This document shows, one piece after another, positions 30,455 through 38,005 of a stretch of DNA of 38,010 bases. The position numbers and the translations under genes are program-made. The notes under the pieces are model-generated. The model made no database searches and was not told the DNA's origin. It saw nothing but the letters and a program-made list of their open reading frames with translations. Every line of letters begins with the position of its first letter. The stretch's first letter is position 1. Source of the DNA: Elusimicrobia bacterium UBA5214 (GTDB lineage Bacteria > Elusimicrobiota > UBA5214); NCBI GenBank assembly GCA_002412545.1, contig DHVG01000026.1, forward strand, positions 1 to 38,010. Reading direction: 5' to 3'.

Positions 30455-30537
30455 ACGCTAAATCGCCAAACTACCGCCAAATCGCTAAAATCCGCGAAAT
30501 CGCTAAAAGAATCTTTTTTGGCGCTTTGGCGTTCTAT
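30455..30537. repeat. Inverted word array CGCCAAAATCGC / GGCGCTTTGGCG (family C)
   Basis: Units AATCGCCAAACTACCGCCAA and AAATCGCTAAAATCCGCG run left to right, then TTTTTTGGCGCTTTGGCG closes the hairpin. It fills the gap between the pyrophosphatase and ABC genes; the pyrophosphatase stop (TAG) adjoins it. A similar array is at 36645-36718. Confidence 0.75.
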
Positions 30538-32600
30538 TTAAGGAAAGGGAAAATATTCACCAAATACTGATGCATATTTTCCAAACCTAAACCGAAAACT
30601 AAGGAAACTACCGCCATCAATTTTAACAATATATTTAATGAAGGACCGGAAGTATCTTTGAACGGGTCTCCAATTGTATCACCAATCACTGACGCTTTAT
30701 GTACTTCTGAACCTTTACCACCATAATGTCCTTCTTCAATATATTTTTTAGAATTATCCCACGCACCACCAGCATTAGCAAAGAATATTGCTAAAGGTAC
30801 ACCAGTAATCAGTGAACCAACCAAAAAACCACCTAAACTTTCTTTACCTAAAAGTATCCCTAAAAGCATCGGTAGAATTATCGCTAAACTGCCCGGAACA
30901 AGCATCTCTTTCAATGCACCACGAGTAGTTATATCAACACATTTTGCTGAATCGGGCATTACCTTACCTTCCATTAACCCAACAATTTCACGAAATTGTC
31001 GTCTCACTTCACCAACTACTTTGAACGCTGCTCTTCCTACCGCCTGCATAGTTAATGCCGAAAAAACAAAGGGAACAACACCACCAATAAAAAGTCCTGC
31101 CACTACCTTTGGATTAAGTGCATCAATCTTGCTCAACCCGACAACTTGCGAATAAGCAACAAAAAGGGCTAATGCAGTCAATGCTGCTGAACCAATCGCA
31201 AATCCTTTCCCGATTGCCGCGGTAGTATTACCAACTGCATCTAAAGTTTCCGCTCGTCTTCTCACCTCCGGACCAAGTTTAGCCATTTCAGCAATACCCG
31301 CAGCATTATCCGCAATCGGCCCGTAAGCGTCAACTGCTACCGTCATTCCGGTTAAGGCAAGCATCCCCACTGCCGAAAGACCAACTCCAAAAATACCGGC
31401 AAAATGGTACGCCACAATCGTGGCAATTGCTATCCCCACCAAAGGAATTACAGTAGATTTCATTGCTACCGCTACACCTTGAATGATACAGGTTGCTGGA
31501 CCGGTCTGGGTTGCTTCAGCTATTGTCTCCACTGCTTTACCCGAAGTATACCGCTGAGCAACAAAACCAATTAACAACCCGGAAACTAAGCCGGATAAGA
31601 TTGCCCAAAACACATTCACATTCTTGTACCAAAACCAAGAGAGACATAATGCACCTAAAGCAAAAAGAATAGAACTTACAATCATTCCTTTATTTAAAGC
31701 GACTTGCGGATTTTTTCCTTCAGTAGTACGGACAAAAAATATACCAACAATTGAAGAAACTATACCCCAAGCGCAAACAAGCAGGACAAGCATTACTCCC
31801 GGTAAGTCAATCAATGGATTAGGAGCAGCAGCAATAACCATTGCGGAAAGAATTGCACCGATATATGATTCAAAAAGGTCAGCACCCATACCGGCAACAT
31901 CACCAACATTATCACCAACATTATCCGCAATTACTGCCGGATTACGTGGGTCATCTTCAGGTATGCCCGCTTCCACTTTACCAACTAAGTCGGCACCGAC
32001 ATCGGCTGCTTTTGTATAAATTCCACCACCAACACGGGCAAAAAGTGCTACTGAACTTGCACCCATAGAAAAACCAGCAATAAGGTTTGTTGCTTGAACT
32101 ATACTCTCAAAGATAGGTAGATTCCGATGAGTATGCGCGATAAGAAGTAAATAAACCAGACAAAAACCAGCAAGCCCAATTGATACTACCGAGATACCCA
32201 TTACTGCACCACCCGGGAAAGCAATTGAAATTGCCTCATTGTAAGATTTTTGTGCCGCATTAGCTGTCCGTGTATTTGCCCGGGTAGCAATTCTCATTCC
32301 AATAAATCCGGCACTCAGTGAACAGAAGGCACCAGCAAGATAAGCGAAAGCGGTCTTCTTGGCAACTACAAAAAAAAGCAAGACGAACATCATCGCCACA
32401 AAAATAGCAATTGTCTTGTACTCACGATTTAAAAAAGCCATCGCTCCCTGATAGATAGAGTTGGAAATCATTTGCATTTTTTCATTCCCCGGGTCTTTCT
32501 GCAGGATTTTTTTCGCTAAATAAGCAACAAAAAATAACCCGATTACTCCTACACCCAAAGTAACTACTACGGAAGTTAAATCACCAAACAAAGAAAACAC
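30534..32600 (-). CDS. hppA: Membrane-bound ion-translocating pyrophosphatase, K+-dependent, probably Na+-type
   Basis: 688 residues, about 16 membrane helices. It hydrolyses PPi and pumps Na+ and/or H+. Signature blocks: GGGIYTKAADVGADLVGKVE (191-210), EDDPRNPAVIADNVGDNVGD (215-234), DAYGPIADNAAGIAEM and GDTIGDPFKDTSGPSLNI. GNTTAAIGKG (457-466) has Ala where K+-independent enzymes have Lys, so K+-dependence is predicted. E244 in ADLFES sits three residues after D241, the position of the Na+-PPase glutamate of Thermotoga. The start is GTG 32600 with a strong Shine-Dalgarno (AAAGGAGG, 7-nt spacer). The PPi it uses would come from biosynthesis. Confidence 0.96.
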   Translation of the reverse strand: MFSLFGDLTSVVVTLGVGVIGLFFVAYLAKKILQKDPGNEKMQMISNSIYQGAMAFLNREYKTIAIFVAMMFVLLFFVVAKKTAFAYLAGAFCSLSAGFIGMRIATRANTRTANAAQKSYNEAISIAFPGGAVMGISVVSIGLAGFCLVYLLLIAHTHRNLPIFESIVQATNLIAGFSMGASSVALFARVGGGIYTKAADVGADLVGKVEAGIPEDDPRNPAVIADNVGDNVGDVAGMGADLFESYIGAILSAMVIAAAPNPLIDLPGVMLVLLVCAWGIVSSIVGIFFVRTTEGKNPQVALNKGMIVSSILFALGALCLSWFWYKNVNVFWAILSGLVSGLLIGFVAQRYTSGKAVETIAEATQTGPATCIIQGVAVAMKSTVIPLVGIAIATIVAYHFAGIFGVGLSAVGMLALTGMTVAVDAYGPIADNAAGIAEMAKLGPEVRRRAETLDAVGNTTAAIGKGFAIGSAALTALALFVAYSQVVGLSKIDALNPKVVAGLFIGGVVPFVFSALTMQAVGRAAFKVVGEVRRQFREIVGLMEGKVMPDSAKCVDITTRGALKEMLVPGSLAIILPMLLGILLGKESLGGFLVGSLITGVPLAIFFANAGGAWDNSKKYIEEGHYGGKGSEVHKASVIGDTIGDPFKDTSGPSLNILLKLMAVVSLVFGLGLENMHQYLVNIFPFLK

Positions 32601-32634
32601 TTATTTTCCTCCTTTCTTTAAAACTGATAATTCG

Positions 32635-32712
32635 GTTTCGCTGAAAGCGCACCCCGATGGACATCGGGACGCGGATTCCGCGGAGAATTTCTTTTTGCGT
32701 AATCTGCGTGTA
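32635..32712. repeat. Composite of palindromic repeats (families H, E, F)
   Basis: GCTGAAAGCGC, CCCGATG-GA-CATCGGG (32653-32668), GCGGATTCCGCGGA, then TGCGTAATCTGCGTGTAG. All occur in other gaps. They fill the space between ychF and the pyrophosphatase gene and stop short of its Shine-Dalgarno. Confidence 0.75.
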
Positions 32713-32714
32713 GT

Positions 32715-33794
32715 TTAAATATGGAAACGGAAATGGACAATGTCTCCGTCAGAAATTTGGTATTCTTTTCCTTCAATACGTACTAAACCTTTATCGTGGA
32801 GTATCTTTTCTGAACCATATTTTTCTAAATCTTGATAATTAAAAATTTCTGCTTTGATAAAACCGTGTTCCATATCCGTATGTACTTTACCGGCTGCTTT
32901 CACTGCTGTTGTTCCTTGTGGAATTGTCCAAGCACGGATTTCCGTCCCGACAACCGTAAAAAAAGTTACTAAGTTCAACAAATAGTATGTTGACCAAATC
33001 ACTTTTTCTAAATATTCAGATTTTTCACCTAATTCCTGACGAAACTTTTCTCTCTCTTGAGGGTCTAATTCAGTGATTTCCTCTTCTAATTTCACGCATA
33101 AAGGTAAAAGTTGACTTTTTTCTTTCTCCAGAACATATTTCTCCAACTCTCCAAAATGAGAGGAAAAACTATCTAAATCTTTTTCGGCTAAATTAGCTAG
33201 ATAAATTATTGGTTTCGCCGTAAGAAAATGTTCCGCTATAATTCCTTCCGGAAAAACTACTGATTTTAAAGGTCCCCCTTCTTCCAATTCTTTTTTTATC
33301 TCAATTAAAGAAGAAAGATTTTCCTTTGCTTCCTGATTACCTACTTTTGCTTTCGGCTCTATTTTTTTAATTGCCCGTTCAACTTGTTCCAAATCAGCAA
33401 GTAAAAGCTCGGTTTGGACAATTTCAATTTCTTCCTGCGGATTAACTTCATTTAAAGTATTTACTACTTTATCGTCAGGGAAACAGCGTAAAACTTGAAT
33501 CAAAGCATCAACTTCCCGAATATAAGCAAGAAACTGATTCCCTAAACCTAACCCTTGACTTGCACCTTTTACTAAACCCGCAATATCTACAAAATTGATT
33601 AATGCGGGGGTAACTTTTTCCGGTTTGTAAATTTCTTTCAGTTTTTCTAACCGTTTATCCGGTAGAATTGCTACACCGACATTTTTATCTTTAGTCGTAA
33701 AAGGAAAATTACCCACTGCCGCATGTCCACTGGTTAAAACATTAAAAAGTGTCGTCTTACCGACATTAGGTAAACCAATAATACCGACTTCCAT
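32715..33794 (-). CDS. ychF: Redox-regulated ATPase YchF (OLA1 family)
   Basis: 359 residues, normal length. P-loop GLPNVGKTTLF (7-17), switch/G3 DIAGLVKGA, and NLAEKD in place of the NKxD motif, as in the ATP-preferring YchF family; the C-terminal TGS domain ends VHFRFHI. The protein binds ribosomes and is involved in stress and translation control. ATG 33794 is the standard family start (MEVGIIGLPNVGK). The upstream gap to proB is a family A repeat; downstream is a composite repeat. Confidence 0.97.
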   Translation of the reverse strand: MEVGIIGLPNVGKTTLFNVLTSGHAAVGNFPFTTKDKNVGVAILPDKRLEKLKEIYKPEKVTPALINFVDIAGLVKGASQGLGLGNQFLAYIREVDALIQVLRCFPDDKVVNTLNEVNPQEEIEIVQTELLLADLEQVERAIKKIEPKAKVGNQEAKENLSSLIEIKKELEEGGPLKSVVFPEGIIAEHFLTAKPIIYLANLAEKDLDSFSSHFGELEKYVLEKEKSQLLPLCVKLEEEITELDPQEREKFRQELGEKSEYLEKVIWSTYYLLNLVTFFTVVGTEIRAWTIPQGTTAVKAAGKVHTDMEHGFIKAEIFNYQDLEKYGSEKILHDKGLVRIEGKEYQISDGDIVHFRFHI

Positions 33795-33824
33795 ATCTAA
33801 AGATTGATTCCAGTGATTAAAAAA

Positions 33825-33893
33825 TATGATTACGGTGATATGATTTTAGATTTAATCTCTGTAATCGCCTTCTAATAATCGCTGTAATCAGAG
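33825..33893. repeat. Family A palindrome; supplies the proB stop codon
   Basis: GATTACGGTGATATGATT is answered by AATCTCTGTAATCG and by ATCGCTGTAATCAGAG. On the minus strand the word CTCTGATTACAGCGAT contains the TGA stop of proB. Confidence 0.8.
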
Positions 33894-35051
33894 TAAGACT
33901 AAATTGTCCCGATGAATTACTTCATCGTAATCCTTGTGTTTAAGAATTTTTTCTATTTCTTGACTTCTTTTACCTTTAATTTTTTCAATTTCTTCCGCCG
34001 AGTAATAAGTCAATCCCCGAGCAATTTCTTTCTCCTCCGGTGAAAAAATACTGACCATTTCTCCGATATCAAATTTTCCCTCAACCGAAGTTATCCCGGA
34101 AGGAAGTAAACTTTTACCTTTCTTCACTAAAGCATCAACTGCGCCCTGGTCAATATAGATTTTACCTTTTGCTTTCATTCCAAAAGCAATCCAGCGGTCA
34201 CGTGCTTTCAATCCTTCTTCTTGCGGTAAAAATCTCGTTCCAATTCTCTCGCCATTTAGAATACGCTGAATGACTTTCTCTTTTTTCCCATGAGCAATGA
34301 CCATTGTTACTCCGGAACGGGTAGCAATTTTTGCTGCTTGTATTTTGGTCAACATCCCGCCAGTACCTCTTTCTCCGGCAGGATTTTTTCCAGCTAAGAT
34401 TTCAATTCCCGGGGTAATCTCTTTAACTTCAGGGATAATTTCTGCATTTTTATTTTTTGTTGGGTCATCGGTATATAAACCTTGAACATCAGTCAAAATG
34501 ATTAAATAATCCGCACCTACCTTAGAAGCAACAATTGCCGAGAGATTATCATTATCTCCTACTTGAATTTCTTCCACTGCAACTGTATCATTTTCGTTAA
34601 TTATTGGGATAACTCCAGCATCAAGCAAAGTAAGCAAAGTATTTCTTGCATTCAGGTAACGGTGCCGTTCTTCAAAATCTTCACGAGTTAAAAGTACCTG
34701 GGCAACATGGATATCTTTTTTACCAAATTCTTCTCGGTATACCTGCATAATCCGTATTTGCCCAATTGCTGCTGCTGCTTGTTTTTTGCGCAAATCTAAA
34801 GGAATGGGCTTCGCTCTTTCCCCAAATTTGCCATCTTTACTTGCTTGATATTGTTCTCTTTTGAAAAATGTCTTTAGTTCGTCAACTCCAGCAATAATTG
34901 CACCAGAAGTTACTAAGATTATTTCTTCACCTTTTTGTTTTAATTCACTTAACTCATTACATAGTTTCGCAATAAAACCACGATCCAATAAAATATCCGT
35001 TTCACCAGTAAGTAAACTACTACCAACTTTTACCACTACCCTTTTTGCCAT
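33888..35051 (-). CDS. proB: Glutamate 5-kinase with PUA domain
   Basis: First step of proline synthesis (glutamate to glutamyl-5-phosphate). 387 residues from ATG 35051 (MAKRVVVKVGSSLLT, standard start); the ATG at 35063 is less likely. Amino-acid kinase blocks: KVGSSLL (8-14), ILVTSGAIIAG (45-55), NENDTV, GDNDNLSA, ILTDVQGLYTDDP and GTGGMLTKIQAA. A C-terminal PUA domain follows from about residue 275. The segment about 62-86 (FFKREQYQASKDGKFGERAK), before the RKKQAAAAIGQ block, is some 15 residues longer than usual. It overlaps the obgE end. The stop TGA lies in repeat DNA. proA is not in the window. Confidence 0.95.
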   Translation of the reverse strand: MAKRVVVKVGSSLLTGETDILLDRGFIAKLCNELSELKQKGEEIILVTSGAIIAGVDELKTFFKREQYQASKDGKFGERAKPIPLDLRKKQAAAAIGQIRIMQVYREEFGKKDIHVAQVLLTREDFEERHRYLNARNTLLTLLDAGVIPIINENDTVAVEEIQVGDNDNLSAIVASKVGADYLIILTDVQGLYTDDPTKNKNAEIIPEVKEITPGIEILAGKNPAGERGTGGMLTKIQAAKIATRSGVTMVIAHGKKEKVIQRILNGERIGTRFLPQEEGLKARDRWIAFGMKAKGKIYIDQGAVDALVKKGKSLLPSGITSVEGKFDIGEMVSIFSPEEKEIARGLTYYSAEEIEKIKGKRSQEIEKILKHKDYDEVIHRDNLVLL

Positions 35052-36313
35052 ATGAATTCCCATTCTCCAATTTTTACTGTATCTCCTTCGTTAATACCTT
35101 TCTTTTCCAAAACTTTATCTAAACCCATCTTGGAGAATATATTTTGTAGCCGTTTTACTGCTTCTTTTTGGGAAAAATCAGTCATTGCCACTAACCGTTC
35201 AACTTTTTTACCGGAAACTTGAAAAATATTACCTTTTTCCTTACGGGAAGAGGTGCACACCTCAAAATCAGGTAAAAAGACATAATTACCACGTGTTTCT
35301 TCTTTTTTTACTTCCGCAGGTAAAGAATTAAGTATTTTCAGTATCTCCAGACAAATTTCTTTTGTTCCTTCACCAGTTAAAGCAGAGAGTAGAAAGACCG
35401 GATATTTCTTTTTTCCAAAAGAAAAACTTTTGCCCCGAAGGTAACCATCGGGGTTTGCTTCCGGTAAGTCAATCTTGTTTAAGCCGATAAGCATCGGTCT
35501 CTTCAGTAATTCGGGATTATATAGTTCAAGTTCACGATTTAAGAGAAAAAAAATTTCTTTTGCTGATTTCCCTTGATAACCAAAAATATCAATTAAATGA
35601 AGGATTGCTTTTGTTCTTTCTATATGGCGTAAAAAATCTCTACCTAACCCTTTACCAAAATGTGCTCCTTCAATCAAACCAGGGATGTCGGCAAAAATTA
35701 TCTCTTTATTCTTAGATTTCAGAACACCTAAATTAGGAGTTAAAGTAGTAAACGGATAATCAGCAATTTTTGGTCGTGCCTGGGTAACTTTAGATAAAAA
35801 AGTGGATTTACCCGCATTCGGGTAACCCACTATTCCGACATCAGCAATAAGTTTAAGTTCTAAATCAATGACTGCTTCTTCGCCGGGTTCACCTTTCTCG
35901 GCAATCCGTGGGGCACGGTTCTTAGAACTTTTAAACGCTGTATTCCCTCTCCCCCCACAACCACCCTGAGCGACGATTATTTCTTCACCCGGGGTAATTA
36001 AATCAGTTAAAATTTTGCCATTCCGAAATACCACTGTTCCCGGTGGAACATAGAGAACTAAATCTTTACCATTTCTACCGGCTTTGTTCCCTCCTTGACC
36101 GGGTGTACCGTTAGCTGAAGAATAATGAGAACGGCATTGAAAATCGTATAAAGTTTTTAAGGAAGGAGAAACACGGAAGATAATGTCCCCGCCTTTACCA
36201 CCAGTACCGCCATCAGGACCACCATGAGGAACATATTTTTCGCGACGGAAACTAAGACAACCGTTGCCACCTTTGCCCGCATGGACATAAATTCGTGCTT
36301 TATCTATAAACAT
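35036..36313 (-). CDS. obgE: Obg/CgtA GTPase
   Basis: Ribosome-associated GTPase in 50S assembly and stress control. 425 residues: the Obg glycine-rich fold (1-158, e.g. GGPDGGTGGKGGDI), P-loop GYPNAGKS (163-170), G3 DIPG (209-212), G4 NKID (279-282), G5 SAL, and a C-terminal OCT domain (about 345-425). Residues about 285-298 (EANPDGYLRGKSF) after NKID are encoded by a CCCCGA palindrome (35433-35453), replacing the helix usual at that place. It follows rplU-rpmA as in many bacteria, and overlaps proB. Confidence 0.97.
   Translation of the reverse strand: MFIDKARIYVHAGKGGNGCLSFRREKYVPHGGPDGGTGGKGGDIIFRVSPSLKTLYDFQCRSHYSSANGTPGQGGNKAGRNGKDLVLYVPPGTVVFRNGKILTDLITPGEEIIVAQGGCGGRGNTAFKSSKNRAPRIAEKGEPGEEAVIDLELKLIADVGIVGYPNAGKSTFLSKVTQARPKIADYPFTTLTPNLGVLKSKNKEIIFADIPGLIEGAHFGKGLGRDFLRHIERTKAILHLIDIFGYQGKSAKEIFFLLNRELELYNPELLKRPMLIGLNKIDLPEANPDGYLRGKSFSFGKKKYPVFLLSALTGEGTKEICLEILKILNSLPAEVKKEETRGNYVFLPDFEVCTSSRKEKGNIFQVSGKKVERLVAMTDFSQKEAVKRLQNIFSKMGLDKVLEKKGINEGDTVKIGEWEFIWQKG
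35433..35453. repeat. Palindrome CCCCGA-n9-TCGGGG inside obgE (family H)
   Basis: CCCCGA and TCGGGG arms enclose a GGTAACC dyad. It resembles the palindromes at 23956-23974 and 32653-32668, which lie between genes. Confidence 0.6.
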
Positions 36314-36352
36314 CTAAGAAATTATGAATTTGATTAACTTTTTACTGGATAG

Positions 36353-36385
36353 ACCCCGTAGAATCCTAAAGGATTTATACGGGGT
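36353..36385. repeat. Palindrome ACCCCGTA...TACGGGGT between rpmA and obgE (family G)
   Basis: 8-bp arms plus an inner AATCC/GGATT stem closed by TAAA. On the minus strand, the last codons and TAA stop of rpmA (YPV, ending 36375) are read from one arm. Confidence 0.8.
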
Positions 36386-36629
36386 AGATACTTACTTGTT
36401 GACGATTTTTACTTTTACGTTCAAATTTTACAATTCCATTTATGCGAGCATAAAGGGTATCATCACTACCCCGTCCGACATTACGTCCAGGAAAGAATTT
36501 TGTTCCCCTTTGCCGGAGAATAATACTGCCGGCGGGGACGATTTCGCCAGCAAAACATTTTACACCTAAACGTTTCCCTGACGAATCTCTTCCGTTACCA
36601 CTTGAACCTTGTGATTTTGTATGTGCCAT
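36375..36629 (-). CDS. rpmA: 50S ribosomal protein L27
   Basis: 84 residues from ATG 36629 (MAHTKSQGSSGNGRDSSGKR, typical L27 N-terminus that does not need processing). The Shine-Dalgarno AGGAGGG (36642-36636, 6-nt spacer) decides this start; the frame continues to a TTG or similar at 36659 but that part is non-homologous. Core blocks RLGVKCFAGE, GSIILRQRGTKFFPGRNVGRG and LYARINGIVKFE are present. The last residues are read from the family G palindrome. It follows rplU and precedes obgE, the standard order. Confidence 0.96.
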   Translation of the reverse strand: MAHTKSQGSSGNGRDSSGKRLGVKCFAGEIVPAGSIILRQRGTKFFPGRNVGRGSDDTLYARINGIVKFERKSKNRQQVSIYPV

Positions 36630-36635
36630 CTTTTT

Positions 36636-36642
36636 CCCTCCT
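36636..36642 (-). promoter_or_regulatory. Shine-Dalgarno that fixes the rpmA start
   Basis: AGGAGGG with 6-nt spacer to ATG 36629. Confidence 0.8.
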
Positions 36643-36644
36643 GT

Positions 36645-36718
36645 TCGCCAAAACACCAAATATTTTTTCTTTTTTGGCGCTTTTGCGATTTTCTACTTTG
36701 GCGCTTTTGCGATTATTT
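36645..36718. repeat. Family C word array overlapping the rplU end
   Basis: TTCGCCAAAACACCAAAT is answered by two direct units TTTGGCGCTTTTGCGATT (36675-36715 region). On the minus strand this encodes the last residues of L21 (IIAKAPK) and its TAG stop. Confidence 0.75.
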
Positions 36719-37016
36719 CTTTAATTTTTACTTCCGTAAAGTATTGCCGATGTCCGATAGTCTTTCGGTATCCTTTTTTCGGACGACGTTTATAAACGAT
36801 TATTTTTTTACTTCTATCCTGACGGACGATTTCACCAATAACTAAAACACCGGGAACTAAAGGTTGCCCAGTAAGAACTTCCCCTTCGTTATTAACCAGC
36901 AGAACCTTATTAAATTTAACTTCCTCACCTAAAGAACCAGCAATTTTTTCTACTTTTATTTTTATTCCCGATTCAACCCTATACTGTTTACCACTGGTTT
37001 CAATTATTGCATACAT
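36693..37016 (-). CDS. rplU: 50S ribosomal protein L21
   Basis: 107 residues, normal length. MYAIIETSGKQYRVE is the family start; VNNEGEVLTGQPLVPG, RRPKKGYRKTIGHRQ and YFTEVKIKEI are the conserved blocks. Weak Shine-Dalgarno GGTGG 8 nt before ATG 37016. The C-terminal residues come from family C repeat DNA. It is followed by rpmA. Confidence 0.96.
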   Translation of the reverse strand: MYAIIETSGKQYRVESGIKIKVEKIAGSLGEEVKFNKVLLVNNEGEVLTGQPLVPGVLVIGEIVRQDRSKKIIVYKRRPKKGYRKTIGHRQYFTEVKIKEIIAKAPK

Positions 37017-37024
37017 TTCTTTAC

Positions 37025-37107
37025 CACCGATTACACAGATTAACAGCCAGATTACACAGATAAATTCTTATCTCGACCTTTAACATTACACCTTGCACTT
37101 TATACAT
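37025..37107. repeat. Words of families F and I between rpsI and rplU
   Basis: CCGATTACACAGATTAACAG and CCAGATTACACAGATAAATT (family F) are followed by AACATTACACCTTGCACTTT (family I). They fill the 111-bp gap; no promoter was recognised. Confidence 0.65.
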
Positions 37108-37127
37108 TCAACACGGCTCCAAGCTTT

Positions 37128-37529
37128 TTACCTCTTCGTCCATTGGAAACGCTTTCGTGCTTTTGCCTGACCATACTTTTTCCGTTCAACCATTCTCGGG
37201 TCACGTTTAAGCAACCCTCGTTCCCGTAAGACAGGAACAAAAGCAGGATCAACTCGGGCTAAAGCACGAGAAATGCCAAGTCTCATTGCTTCTGCTTGTC
37301 CATTTATCCCACCACCAGAAACATTAACATAAATATCATAGTTATTCAAACTATTAGTAAGTTCCAACGGTAAAAGACAAGGATGCACATACCTTTCTTG
37401 ACCAGAAAAATAATTCTTTACTGGTTCTCGGTTAATTACAATTTTACCCTGCCCTGGAAAAAGTAAACGTACCCGTGCAGTTGATGTCTTTCGTCTCCCG
37501 GTTGCCCAAATAGTTTTGATTTCTGTCAC
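37128..37529 (-). CDS. rpsI: 30S ribosomal protein S9
   Basis: 133 residues. ATGRRKTSTARVRL near the start, GGGINGQAEAMRLGISRAL in the middle and the basic C-terminal tail RDPRMVERKKYGQAKARKRFQWTKR-type ending are diagnostic; the last arginine contacts P-site tRNA. The start is GTG 37529 with Shine-Dalgarno GGAGG (37540-37536, 6-nt spacer) directly after the rplM stop. It is in the standard rplM-rpsI pair. Confidence 0.97.
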   Translation of the reverse strand: MTEIKTIWATGRRKTSTARVRLLFPGQGKIVINREPVKNYFSGQERYVHPCLLPLELTNSLNNYDIYVNVSGGGINGQAEAMRLGISRALARVDPAFVPVLRERGLLKRDPRMVERKKYGQAKARKRFQWTKR

Positions 37530-37540
37530 TTCTTACCTCC

Positions 37541-37969
37541 TTAAATTTTTAGTTCAATCGGTTTCTGTGTCACCTCCCGATAAACTTTACCCGGATAGAT
37601 TTTCAATTTTTTCAGTAGTTTATCCCCCAGTTTATTCTTTGGTAACATCCGTTTTACCGCTAAAGAAAGCACCTTCTCCGGATGTCTTTCTAACAATTCA
37701 CCACAAGTTATATACTTTGCTCCCTGTGGATGCCCGGAATGGAAAAGATAAGTTTTCTCCTTAAGTTTTTTACCGGTTACCTTTATTTTCTTTGCATTGA
37801 TTACTACCACATAATCACCACAGTCCAGATTAGGAGTAAAGTAAGGTTTCTGTTTACCCTGCAGAAGAATAGCAATCCTCGTTGCTAAACGACCTAAAAC
37901 TTTGTTTTCCACATCAATTAAGTACCATTTTTTTTCAATTTCTTCAGGTTTAGGAAAGTATGTATTCAT
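37541..37969 (-). CDS. rplM: 50S ribosomal protein L13
   Basis: 142 residues, normal length: KWYLIDVENKVLGRLATRIA, GDYVVVINAKKIKVTGKKL, YLFHSGHPQG and VKRMLPKNKLG are conserved blocks. ATG 37969 has its nearest AGGAGG about 21 nt upstream, too far for normal use. A promoter-like pair ends just before the ATG, so the mRNA may be nearly leaderless. It is followed by rpsI. Confidence 0.96.
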   Translation of the reverse strand: MNTYFPKPEEIEKKWYLIDVENKVLGRLATRIAILLQGKQKPYFTPNLDCGDYVVVINAKKIKVTGKKLKEKTYLFHSGHPQGAKYITCGELLERHPEKVLSLAVKRMLPKNKLGDKLLKKLKIYPGKVYREVTQKPIELKI

Positions 37970-37976
37970 TTTTTTA

Positions 37977-38005
37977 ATTTTAGCAATTTCCCTCCTTTAA
38001 GTCAA
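37977..38005 (-). promoter_or_regulatory. Putative sigma-70 promoter of rplM-rpsI
   Basis: TTGACT (38005-38000), 17-nt spacer, TAAAAT (37982-37977). The expected transcription start is at about 37970, at the ATG (37969). An AGGAGG lies inside the spacer and could instead be an unused Shine-Dalgarno. Confidence 0.5.

Noticed and set aside
31624..32019. 131-codon plus-strand frame opposite the pyrophosphatase gene
   Set aside because: Antisense shadow of highly conserved pyrophosphatase motifs.
36330..36400. Rho-independent terminator after rpmA
   Set aside because: The hairpin is strong but has no U-tract on the minus strand and has a copy inside a coding region, so it is better explained as a palindromic repeat.
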